Notes under the pieces: model-generated | Seen by the model: only the letters and a program-made list of their open reading frames with translations | Told to the model about the DNA's origin: nothing | The model's database searches: none | Translations under genes and position numbers: made by a program | Part shown: piece by piece, positions 1-6,481 of the stretch | Layout of the letters: the number at the start of each line of letters is the position of its first letter | Position numbering within the stretch: position 1 is the stretch's first letter | Source of the DNA: Bacteroidota bacterium | Lineage (GTDB): Bacteria > Bacteroidota > Bacteroidia > UKL13-3 | Assembly (NCBI GenBank): GCA_018883485.1 | Contig: VEQB01000065.1 | Span: forward strand, 1 to 9,596 | DNA length: 9,596 nucleotides | Direction: 5' to 3'

Positions 1-1496
1 CGCTAGGAGTGGGTGCAATTATTGGCGCAGGCCTTTTTGTAAGAACAGCAGCAGCCTCAGCAGAAGCAGCAGGAGCAGCAGTTACCCTTAGCTTTATGAT
101 AGCGGCAATTGGTTGCGCATTTGCAGGAATTTGTTATGCAGAATTTGCGTCAATGATTCCTATTGCAGGCAGTGCTTATGCGTATTCTTATGTAACCATG
201 GGCGAATTGGTAGCTTGGATTATTGGCTGGGCTTTAATTATGGAGTATGCTTTAGGAGCCGCAACTGTGGCTATTGCTTGGAGCGAATATTTAAACAATT
301 TGCTCGGAGGAGCCATTCCCTACCAATGGTGCCACTCTCCTTTAGAAAGCTTAAAGGTTGTAGTGGGCAAAGGTAATATAGACCAAATACTTGCAGTAGT
401 GCCAGACCAAGCTAAATTTGTTAAAGATGGTCAATTATTGTTGAGTACCGAAGTATATGACCATTTACCTGAAAATCTTTTGGGATTTGTTGAAGTAACC
501 AGAGGCTTTATCAATGCGCCTGCCCTGGTAATATTATTCTTACTAACATTACTCTTAATTAAAGGTACGCAAGAGTCTGCATCGGTTAATGCTGTTATTG
601 TATTTATTAAAGTGGCTATTGTGCTAATATTTATTGCCGTAGGTTGGCAATTTATAAATCCTGCTAACCACACACCATACATGATCCCAGAAGGCACCAT
701 TGGGCATGAAGGCATATTCCAACATGGCTGGGGCGGCGTTTTAGGAGGTGCCGCAATTGTTTTTTTCGCCTTTATTGGTTTTGATGCTGTTAGTACCGCT
801 GCACAAGAAGCAAAAAATCCAAGCAGAGACATGCCCATTGGTATATTAGGTTCATTGGTAATTTGTACCATTCTTTATATCCTATTTGGACACGTATTAA
901 CTGGCGTTGCCAATTGGCAAGAGTTTAAAACTGCTGGTAAAGAAGCCTCGGTATCTTATGCCATACAAGAGTACATGAAAGGTTATGAGTGGCTTGGAAC
1001 AAGCGTAACCGTTGCTATTTTAGCTGGCTTCTCTTCTGTAATTTTAGTAATGCTTATGGGACAAAGTAGGGTTTTCTTTTCTATGAGTAAAGATGGTTTA
1101 TTACCTAAAGCCTTTAACGAATTACATCCAAAATTTAAAACTCCTTATAAAGCAAATTGGATATTATTAATTTTTGTAGGTGCTTTTGCAGCGTTTATTC
1201 CTGGCAGTGTTGCTGGGGATTTAACCTCCTTTGGAACCTTATTCGCTTTCGTATTGGTTTGTTTAGGCATCATTATCATGCGTAAAAAAGAACCAACCTT
1301 AAAACGTCCATTCCGCACACCATTGGTGCCTCTTATTCCAATTTTAGGCATGATTATTTGCATCGCCATGATTATAAGCTTACCAGTACCCACACTTATT
1401 AGTGCCCTAGGTTGGTTGGCATTTGGGCTGCTAATCTACTTCGGTTTTAGCGCAGGCAACGCTAGAAAGATGAGAGAGAACCTAACAAAATATTAA
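1..1496 (+). CDS. APC-superfamily cationic amino acid transporter-like permease (5' end missing)
   Basis: Inner-membrane amino acid/proton symporter-like protein. The frame is open to the left edge: codons from position 3 read LGVGAIIGAGLFV, the glycine-rich unwound first helix that binds the substrate amino and carboxyl groups in this superfamily, so the GTG at position 9 is internal and only a short cytoplasmic N-terminus is missing. Counting from position 9, further family signatures are FFAFIGFDAVST at about 252-263 followed by EAKNPSRDMP (helix 6 and the next loop), and SRVFFSMSKDGLLP at 353-366. The remainder is a series of hydrophobic segments consistent with about 12 helices. A long polar stretch at about 98-172, between helices 3 and 4, looks like an extended periplasmic loop. 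Resemblance to the CAT/YfnA group suggests amino acid uptake or exchange, but the exact substrate cannot be read from the sequence. The stop overlaps that of the convergent esterase gene by 4 bp. Confidence 0.9.
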   Translation, partial: LGVGAIIGAGLFVRTAAASAEAAGAAVTLSFMIAAIGCAFAGICYAEFASMIPIAGSAYAYSYVTMGELVAWIIGWALIMEYALGAATVAIAWSEYLNNLLGGAIPYQWCHSPLESLKVVVGKGNIDQILAVVPDQAKFVKDGQLLLSTEVYDHLPENLLGFVEVTRGFINAPALVILFLLTLLLIKGTQESASVNAVIVFIKVAIVLIFIAVGWQFINPANHTPYMIPEGTIGHEGIFQHGWGGVLGGAAIVFFAFIGFDAVSTAAQEAKNPSRDMPIGILGSLVICTILYILFGHVLTGVANWQEFKTAGKEASVSYAIQEYMKGYEWLGTSVTVAILAGFSSVILVMLMGQSRVFFSMSKDGLLPKAFNELHPKFKTPYKANWILLIFVGAFAAFIPGSVAGDLTSFGTLFAFVLVCLGIIIMRKKEPTLKRPFRTPLVPLIPILGMIICIAMIISLPVPTLISALGWLAFGLLIYFGFSAGNARKMRENLTKY

Positions 1497-2398
1497 GGTT
1501 TCAACATAAAAATTAATGGCCAAGCTACCCTGTTGCTCCAAGCTGTTTCATTATGGGCAGCCCCTTTAAAGGTTAAGCTCAAAAATGATTTAACTGTATC
1601 ATAACCGCTTTCCCTGCAAAGTGAATCCATCCTATCTTGATGCGCACCATACCAAGCATCTAAAGTTTCGGTGCCATGATCGAAGTAGATTTGATGGTTC
1701 TTGGGATTTGGTAACCGCTGTATAAAATAATTTTGGTAGGTATTGGCTATGGTAGCATTATTTTCCTTTAAACTTACTGGCCAGTGCGTAGAAAGGCATG
1801 CCACGCTTTTTACAAATTCACTGTATTTGCATAAAGCATAAAGAGAAATTAATGCACCCATACTCGACCCCATCATAAACGTTTGTTTCATTTCTGGACT
1901 AGTAGGAAATCGCGCATCGATAATTGGCTTTAGTGTATTAAAAACAAAATCGAGATAGGCATCAGACTCGGAGCCCCCTGATCTTTCTTTATCCAACTTT
2001 ATTTTTGTAAGGCTATCTAATGTGCGGTAAGCATCTTTAGGGTTATATTCTATGAACCTTCTTTGGGTGTTCCAAATGCCTACTACAATGGTTGGTCTAA
2101 TTTGGCTCCACCTTAGCAAACTATCCATGGTTATATCCATACCCCAAGTAACTCCTCCAAAGGATGTTTCTGGAAAGAATAAATTCTGCCCATCGTGCAT
2201 GTATAGAACAGCATATTTTGTTTGGCCAGTAGAATCAAAATTTGCTGGCACCCATACATCTACGTTTCTACCTAGTAAACCAGTTCCTTTCATATCTACA
2301 AACCTATAGACAGAACCTTTTAGGTTAGGACTAGTAATCTTAACTTGACCCCACAATAGCGCAGGAAACAATAACACAAACAAAAACACAATTCTCAT
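1493..2398 (-). CDS. secreted alpha/beta-hydrolase of the putative esterase family
   Basis: A 301-residue protein with an N-terminal signal peptide (hydrophobic residues 3-16, likely cleaved near LLWG/Q at 17-18; no lipobox Cys), so probably periplasmic or exported. The fold is that of the PF00756-type esterases (Fes/esterase D-like). MHDGQN at 67-72 forms the oxyanion-side strand-loop. GSSMG at 177-181 is the nucleophile elbow with Ser179. The DHGTETLD stretch at 240-247 supplies the likely acidic residue, and His282 in AAHNE is the likely catalytic histidine. The triad therefore appears complete. Substrate is unknown; relatives hydrolyse acyl esters of sugars, siderophores or small molecules. 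It is the last gene of the minus-strand cluster, starting 13 nt after the recO stop, and its own stop interlocks with that of the permease. Start chosen because the ATG directly precedes the signal peptide. Confidence 0.85.
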   Translation of the reverse strand: MRIVFLFVLLFPALLWGQVKITSPNLKGSVYRFVDMKGTGLLGRNVDVWVPANFDSTGQTKYAVLYMHDGQNLFFPETSFGGVTWGMDITMDSLLRWSQIRPTIVVGIWNTQRRFIEYNPKDAYRTLDSLTKIKLDKERSGGSESDAYLDFVFNTLKPIIDARFPTSPEMKQTFMMGSSMGALISLYALCKYSEFVKSVACLSTHWPVSLKENNATIANTYQNYFIQRLPNPKNHQIYFDHGTETLDAWYGAHQDRMDSLCRESGYDTVKSFLSLTFKGAAHNETAWSNRVAWPLIFMLKP

Positions 2399-2411
2399 AT
2401 TACAAAATTAC

Positions 2412-3071
2412 TTAGCTTAATACTTCATTCAAAACCTGAGGAGATTTTAATTCCCCCAAAAAAAGATAGTGTAGTTTATAATAACGGACAAGTCTCTCCA
2501 GCAATTGTTGTCTTATATCTGAACTAAATGCCAAGGTACTTAAGTTTTGATAAGAACTATTGGCGAGGGCTTTAAAATAAACCTCCAAAGGTTCATGCGA
2601 AAAGTCGGCTAAGATAAGATCAAAGCCTAAATAGCGGCAAAGGCGGTACATAAAAAAAGCTGGAAAATTTGCTATAGAACCTTCATACAAATCTAATATT
2701 TGAACCGAATTGAAAATAAAATTAAATAAATCTTCATCTGCCTCACTGTCTTCTCTTATGCATTTGCCAATTAATTCGGCCATGAACATAGCTACCGCTG
2801 CCTTTTGCATGTTTATATGCATCTGAAGAATGGTAGGAGTTGTCTTTAGTTCCTTTATCCGTTGTAGATTCTTATGTTGTTGATGGTAAACTTCCATCTC
2901 TACCAAGGTTAATGGTAATAATTGGGCAGGTTTAACTGCAGCACTTTTACCCTTAATACCGCTTACCATATAACTTTGCAAGCCCATTTTATCGGTATAA
3001 CAGCGTAAAATTAAACTGGATTCTGAATAGGGAATGGTGCCAATAATAATTCCTCTAAGCTTACTTAACAT
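2412..3071 (-). CDS. recO: DNA repair protein RecO
   Basis: Recombination mediator of the RecFOR pathway: it binds single-stranded DNA and SSB and, with RecR, helps load RecA at gaps. The 219-residue length fits Bacteroidota RecO. The N-terminal OB-fold is recognisable from GIIIGTIPYSESSLI (7-21), a YTDKMGLQSYMVSGIKGK-like core (25-42) and PAQLLPLTLVEMEV (48-61). The helical C-terminal domain follows, with AMFMAELIGKC at 94-104 and the characteristic RLCRYLGFDL at 143-152. The CxxC-type zinc cluster of many RecO proteins is absent, as is common in this phylum. It starts 5 nt after the stop of the 90-residue gene and ends 13 nt before the esterase gene, so it is almost certainly co-transcribed with both. 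The ruvC gene lies nearby, but on the opposite strand and under a different promoter. Confidence 0.93.
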   Translation of the reverse strand: MLSKLRGIIIGTIPYSESSLILRCYTDKMGLQSYMVSGIKGKSAAVKPAQLLPLTLVEMEVYHQQHKNLQRIKELKTTPTILQMHINMQKAAVAMFMAELIGKCIREDSEADEDLFNFIFNSVQILDLYEGSIANFPAFFMYRLCRYLGFDLILADFSHEPLEVYFKALANSSYQNLSTLAFSSDIRQQLLERLVRYYKLHYLFLGELKSPQVLNEVLS

Positions 3072-3076
3072 AAGAC

Positions 3077-3349
3077 TTATTTGGAATTATGAGCCAATAA
3101 CCCTTCTTTGGTGGCTAGATAGGAATAGGCATTCATATTGTCTGAATCGTAAATATAACTCCGCTTATACTCTTGCAGATTTTCGTCCCAAAGCATAGCG
3201 GCTACTAGCCTCTTTTGTATTAAAGACTTAAGTACATCAGCCACTATATTGGCCGGATAATTTACCTCGTCTATAATTTTACTAAAGGGTTCTACAAAAT
3301 AAATGCAGTTCAAAATATCAAAAGCAATATCGTCTAATTCGTGATTCAT
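3077..3349 (-). CDS. conserved-looking 90-residue protein of unknown function, possible winged-helix fold
   Basis: Not assigned to a family. The protein is soluble with no signal peptide or membrane segment. The pattern suggests a small helical domain: acidic helix DDIAFDILNCIYFVEPF (6-22), a second helix IIDEVNYP (25-32), a third helix NIVADVLKSLIQKRLV (34-49) resembling a recognition-type helix, a charged turn with WDENLQEYKRSY (54-65), and a C-terminal YLATKEGLLAHN segment (77-88). Helix-helix-helix-hairpin followed by an 'ATKEGL' end is reminiscent of winged-helix domains, but that is only shape recognition. Placement argues that it is real: its ATG lies 1 nt beyond the glycosyltransferase stop (TAA-t-ATG) and recO starts 5 nt after its stop. 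It could be a small regulator or adaptor for the glycosyltransferase, or unrelated to it. Confidence 0.7.
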   Translation of the reverse strand: MNHELDDIAFDILNCIYFVEPFSKIIDEVNYPANIVADVLKSLIQKRLVAAMLWDENLQEYKRSYIYDSDNMNAYSYLATKEGLLAHNSK

Positions 3350-3350
3350 A

Positions 3351-4484
3351 TTAATGATGCGTTCTATTTTTCCAAGTGAATGGTTTTGTATTTGCCCAAA
3401 TTCCTATAATTAATACATATAAAATATGAAATGGTTCTGCCAATGGCAACAAAAAAATAAGTTTTCTATCATTAAAAAATGCACAGATTTGATACAAAAA
3501 AAGCCCCTCCACTAATGTTTTAATAAATAATTGCCAAATACCTACATAAAAGAAAGGTGCTTGCCAAATACCAACTATCAAATTTACTACTATACTTAAG
3601 TTAAACAAATATGCACCCACTAAAATAGCAGTAATATAACGTTCATCATATTTTGTACTTTTAGATACCCAACGCTTTCTTTGCTGGGCCAATTGGTCTA
3701 ATGAGGCATTTGGCGAAGTAGAAACAATAGTACGCCTATCTTTCAAAAACCAAACCTCATTAGGATACTTCTTAAATACTTTATGTAGCAAAAACTCATC
3801 ATCTCCAGAAGCCAAGTGCATATTATCTTTGTAGCCACCAACGATTTCAAAGGCTGTTTTGGTAAACATTAAATTAGCTGCGCTGCACATATTAGGATTC
3901 TTTAATTGAATAGCAGCGGCACCAATGCCAACTAGCCCTGCAAATTCTAGTGCTTGTATTTTTTCGAAAGTATTTTCTGCAGAGAAAAATACAGGGGCAT
4001 ACAACATCTGAGTAGGTTTAGTCTGTATAAATTGAGCAATAGATTTTATCCATAAAGTACCCCTTAAACAATCTGCATCGGTTAAAAGAATATGTTCAAA
4101 CTTTGCCATAGAAACACCTAAAGTAATTCCTTCCTTTTTGTTACCATGCGGTAAATGCTCTTGCAATGCTATTAAGCGAATATTGAATAAAGGATTTACT
4201 GAAATAAACTGCTTTACAATTAGTGAGGTTGCATCTTCGGAATGATCATCAATCACAATAATTTCATATTTTTCTCTGGGGTATTCTTGCGTCAAAATCG
4301 AATTTAAACAATCACTTATCACTTTGGCCTCATTTCTGGCCGGAATAAGAATTGTAAAATATTGAGTTGGTTCAGAAAGAACCTGCTTATACTCTTTTAT
4401 GAGTAACCAACCCACAAGATAAAATAAAATGAGCAAGGCATACCCTAATAGCAGCGCAAAAGAAAGGATGCAGATAACTTCCAT
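3351..4484 (-). CDS. membrane-anchored family 2 glycosyltransferase
   Basis: Predicted processive-type or lipid-modifying GT-A glycosyltransferase at the inner membrane, with its catalytic domain in the cytoplasm. An N-terminal membrane helix spans about residues 3-29. The catalytic domain shows IPARNE (47-52), VIDDHS (77-82; nucleotide binding), TDAD (135-138; the DxD metal/nucleotide-sugar site), SGDDE (226-230; likely catalytic-base region) and QRKRW (268-272; the Q/RxxRW acceptor motif). Three hydrophobic segments follow at about 283-305, 309-333 and 341-365. All key motifs are present, so it should be active. Sugar donor and acceptor are unknown; this architecture is found in enzymes that glycosylate lipids, carotenoids or polysaccharides. 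Its ATG overlaps the TAA of the upstream membrane-protein gene by one base (TAATG), which implies translational coupling and a shared function with that protein. Confidence 0.9.
   Translation of the reverse strand: MEVICILSFALLLGYALLILFYLVGWLLIKEYKQVLSEPTQYFTILIPARNEAKVISDCLNSILTQEYPREKYEIIVIDDHSEDATSLIVKQFISVNPLFNIRLIALQEHLPHGNKKEGITLGVSMAKFEHILLTDADCLRGTLWIKSIAQFIQTKPTQMLYAPVFFSAENTFEKIQALEFAGLVGIGAAAIQLKNPNMCSAANLMFTKTAFEIVGGYKDNMHLASGDDEFLLHKVFKKYPNEVWFLKDRRTIVSTSPNASLDQLAQQRKRWVSKSTKYDERYITAILVGAYLFNLSIVVNLIVGIWQAPFFYVGIWQLFIKTLVEGLFLYQICAFFNDRKLIFLLPLAEPFHILYVLIIGIWANTKPFTWKNRTHH
3579..3609 (-). promoter_or_regulatory. possible internal promoter in the glycosyltransferase gene, upstream of recO
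   Basis: On the minus strand TTTG (3609-3606), exactly 19 nt, then TAAATTTG (3586-3579): an exact match to TTTG-N19-TAnnTTTG. It lies in the codons for a C-terminal membrane helix (YLFNLSIVVNLIVG). It would start a transcript near 3573 carrying the 90-residue gene, recO and the esterase without the two membrane-protein genes. Because the site is coding sequence and AT-rich, a chance match remains possible. Confidence 0.4.
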
Positions 4485-5425
4485 TATTTAACCTTGTAAA
4501 TATAATACAATCCTAATAAGGCAGGAAGTAACATATTCACTATCCACAAACTGTAAGCAGATAAGAGAATTCCGTTAACATTACTACTATACATAGTAAA
4601 AAACCAGAGGGCACTGGCACCACGTAAACCTATTTCTAACAATAAAAAGGAAGGAATAATAGACTGGCCCAAAAAGGTTCCTATGATACAGGCAAAAGCT
4701 TGTGCGGGCTCCATTTCTACTTTATAAAAATGTAATAATAGAAAGTATTGTATTAAATATACAGAATAGCGTAACATAGATAAAGAAAAAACATAAGTGA
4801 GCTCCTGTGGGTTATAGTCACCAAATACATCTAAATATTTCTTAATCTTATTTGGGATCTTACTCCAGGTAAATTTTCTATAAAGCACACCCATAAATAG
4901 AAAACCAATTACAAGCAACACAACTGCAAATAAAATGACCCAAACAAGAAAGGTTGAAGGGAAATACCTTTCGCTGAAAAACAGTAAAGCATAGCCACCA
5001 AAAACACAGGTAACAAGAACCTGGGCGGTATGCCCAATCACAGTTGCCAAGGAACCTTTTATTTTATTAAGTACTTGCAAATGCAGCACGCGTCCTGCAA
5101 AATCACCTATTTGATTAGGTGTAATAATACTTAATGTAACTCCCGAAAAAACTGCTTTAAGCGCAATACCATAGGATAGCTTTTCATATTTATTAATTAT
5201 AAACCGCCACTTAGCAGCCTCTAATCCCCAGTTTAACAACATAAGAAGCATGGCAATTACTGGGTAAAACCAACTTCCAAGTTCAACCGCATTATTGTAG
5301 TTAAGATAAAGTTCATCAAACTTGTAGGCCACAAAAAGTTTGTAAAAAACAAAACTACTTACCAATACCAACAGTAAAATTCGTGCTGGCTTAATATACC
5401 GCTGATATAGTTGTGTTTGAAACAA
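4484..5425 (-). CDS. YbhN/lysylphosphatidylglycerol-synthase-type integral membrane protein (flippase-like), TTG start
   Basis: A 313-residue polytopic inner-membrane protein with about 7-8 hydrophobic helices and no soluble aminoacyl-transferase domain, matching the stand-alone membrane module of the LPG_synthase_TM/UPF0104 (YbhN) group. Signatures seen are EAAKWRFII (69-77), TPNQIGDFAGR (102-112), the family's most conserved loop, and EIGLRGASA (264-272). In MprF this module flips lipids; for stand-alone members lipid transport is suspected but not proven in general. The start is inferred to be TTG at 5425: upstream in frame there is a TAG after only four codons and no ATG or GTG between, while the first internal ATG is at residue 59, which would remove the first helix. 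It heads the five-gene minus-strand cluster and is coupled by TAATG to the glycosyltransferase, suggesting the pair makes and moves a glycolipid. Start less certain than the gene. Confidence 0.86.
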   Translation of the reverse strand: MFQTQLYQRYIKPARILLLVLVSSFVFYKLFVAYKFDELYLNYNNAVELGSWFYPVIAMLLMLLNWGLEAAKWRFIINKYEKLSYGIALKAVFSGVTLSIITPNQIGDFAGRVLHLQVLNKIKGSLATVIGHTAQVLVTCVFGGYALLFFSERYFPSTFLVWVILFAVVLLVIGFLFMGVLYRKFTWSKIPNKIKKYLDVFGDYNPQELTYVFSLSMLRYSVYLIQYFLLLHFYKVEMEPAQAFACIIGTFLGQSIIPSFLLLEIGLRGASALWFFTMYSSNVNGILLSAYSLWIVNMLLPALLGLYYIYKVK

Positions 5426-5446
5426 GATGTGCTTTAACTATGTTTG
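5416..5446 (+). promoter_or_regulatory. Bacteroidota-type promoter for ruvC
   Basis: TTTG at 5416-5419, exactly 19 nt, then TATGTTTG at 5439-5446: an exact match to the phylum's primary-sigma consensus TTTG-N19-TAnnTTTG. The predicted transcript start near 5451-5453 gives a leader of roughly 37 nt before the ruvC ATG at 5490. The -33 element and its start lie within the first codons of the divergent membrane-protein gene (start 5425). Confidence 0.7.
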
Positions 5447-5447
5447 A

Positions 5448-5479
5448 CAAAGAAACAACTCCCAGTCACTTTATACAAA
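5448..5479 (-). promoter_or_regulatory. possible promoter of the minus-strand cluster
   Basis: On the minus strand TTTG (5479-5476), a 20-nt spacer and TTTCTTTG (5455-5448) resemble the Bacteroidota -33/-7 pattern TTTG-N19-TAnnTTTG with one mismatch in the -7 box and one extra spacer base. Transcription would start near 5442, about 17 nt before the TTG start of the membrane-protein gene. This is the best candidate in the short spacer but is weak on its own. Confidence 0.35.
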
Positions 5480-5489
5480 TTATGATACC

Positions 5490-6086
5490 ATGAAATTACG
5501 CCAAGAGCGCATCATTTTAGGAATTGACCCTGGAACTACCATTATGGGATATGGCATTATTAGAGCTGTGGGGAAAGAAACAGAAGTATTGGCCTTAGGT
5601 GTGCTAAAGCTAGATAAATACGGAGATTATGCCTTAAAGCTTAAAAAAATTTACGAACGTACCATTGGTTTAATAGATGAATTTAAGCCAGACGAATTGG
5701 CTATTGAAGCTCCATTCTTTGGCAAAAATGTGCAGAGTATGCTAAAATTAGGAAGAGCCCAAGGTGTTGCTATAGCGGCTGCTATGAGCAGAGAATTATC
5801 TGTGGCAGAATATGCACCAAAAAAAATTAAACAAGCCATAACAGGTAATGGCAATGCCAGTAAAGAACAAGTGGCTGCCCTGCTTCAAAAACAACTTAAA
5901 TTTGAGGTAAGCCAGCAATATTTTGATGCCACAGACGGACTAGCCGCAGCTTACTGCCATTTGGTTCAAAACAATATATTACAAGCAGAAAAAAAGAAAA
6001 ACCCGGCTATACCAGCTAAAAAAAAGGCAGGCTCTTGGGAAAGTTTTGTAACGCAAAACCCAGATAAAATAAAGAAAAAGACTTAA
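5490..6086 (+). CDS. ruvC: Holliday junction resolvase RuvC
   Basis: Crossover-junction endodeoxyribonuclease: a dimer that nicks Holliday junctions symmetrically, together with RuvAB. The 198-residue protein has the RNase H-like core IILGIDPGTTIMGYG (8-22) with catalytic Asp13, AIEAPFFGKN (71-80) with Glu73 and the base-wedging aromatic at about Phe76, and YFDATDGLAAAYCH (144-157) with Asp146 and Asp149 (the E. coli D7/E66/D138/D141 set). The conserved LKLGRAQGVA helix at 85-94 is present. Residues from about 166 onward form a Lys/Pro-rich tail beyond the usual core, with a small GSWESFV segment. Monocistronic-looking; transcribed from its own consensus promoter, divergent from the membrane-protein cluster, and overlapping the convergent HIT gene by 4 bp at its stop. 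No ruvA or ruvB is in the window. Confidence 0.97.
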   Translation: MKLRQERIILGIDPGTTIMGYGIIRAVGKETEVLALGVLKLDKYGDYALKLKKIYERTIGLIDEFKPDELAIEAPFFGKNVQSMLKLGRAQGVAIAAAMSRELSVAEYAPKKIKQAITGNGNASKEQVAALLQKQLKFEVSQQYFDATDGLAAAYCHLVQNNILQAEKKKNPAIPAKKKAGSWESFVTQNPDKIKKKT

Positions 6087-6481
6087 CCGCCTTCAATGGC
6101 TGCTGCTATTTTAGCTGCTATTTCTTTAAATTCTGTTTGATCCAAGTTAAGCTTAGGATTGGCAAAATTCATCTCCCCCATATGTGTAAATGGAATTAAA
6201 TGAATATGCGCATGCGGTACCTCCAAACCAATAACGCAGACACCAACTCGCTTACCTGTGGCAATCTTTAGGCCTTTGGCAACCTCCTTGGCAAACAATT
6301 GTAAGCCTAAATAAAGCGCATTCTCCAAATCAAACAGATAGTCTATCTCTTGTTTTGCAATTACTAAGGTGTGCCCCTTGGTTAGGGGAGAAATATCTAA
6401 AAAAGCAAGATAGTCTTTAGTCTCGGCAACTTTATAACTCGGAATCTCACCTGCAACTATTCTAGAAAAAATGCTAGCCAT
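6083..6481 (-). CDS. HIT (histidine triad) family protein
   Basis: Cytoplasmic nucleotide-binding hydrolase or transferase of the Hint-like branch, 132 residues. The N-terminal SIFSRIVAGEIPSYKV (3-18) and FLDISPLTKGHTLVI (27-41) are standard Hint sequence, and the triad motif reads H90-A-H92-I-H94-L-I, with His92 the expected nucleophile that attacks the alpha phosphate of nucleoside phosphoramidates or dinucleotides. The physiological substrate is unknown. Its ATG overlaps the greA stop by one base (TAATG), so the two are translationally coupled; I recall a greA-HIT pairing as common in Bacteroidota. Its stop shares a TTAA with the ruvC stop. Confidence 0.95.
   Translation of the reverse strand: MASIFSRIVAGEIPSYKVAETKDYLAFLDISPLTKGHTLVIAKQEIDYLFDLENALYLGLQLFAKEVAKGLKIATGKRVGVCVIGLEVPHAHIHLIPFTHMGEMNFANPKLNLDQTEFKEIAAKIAAAIEGG

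Noticed and set aside
9..11. GTG as the start of the permease
   Set aside because: It lies inside the conserved first-helix motif GVGAIIGAG; the real start must be upstream of the window.
45..80. GCA-rich near-repeat that looks like a trinucleotide microsatellite
   Set aside because: It is in frame and encodes an Ala/Glu-rich stretch (AAASAEAAGAA) at the end of the first transporter helix; the units are imperfect and it is explained by coding.
431..871. Long minus-strand open frame opposite the permease
   Set aside because: No recognisable domain and low-complexity Thr/Ile/Asn-rich composition; it is the antisense shadow of the well-supported transporter.
6061..6110. Possible terminator for HIT: short GCC/GGC hairpin followed by a T-rich tract on the minus strand
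   Set aside because: The stem is only about 3 bp, inside coding sequence, and the T-rich stretch is the Lys codons of ruvC read in reverse.
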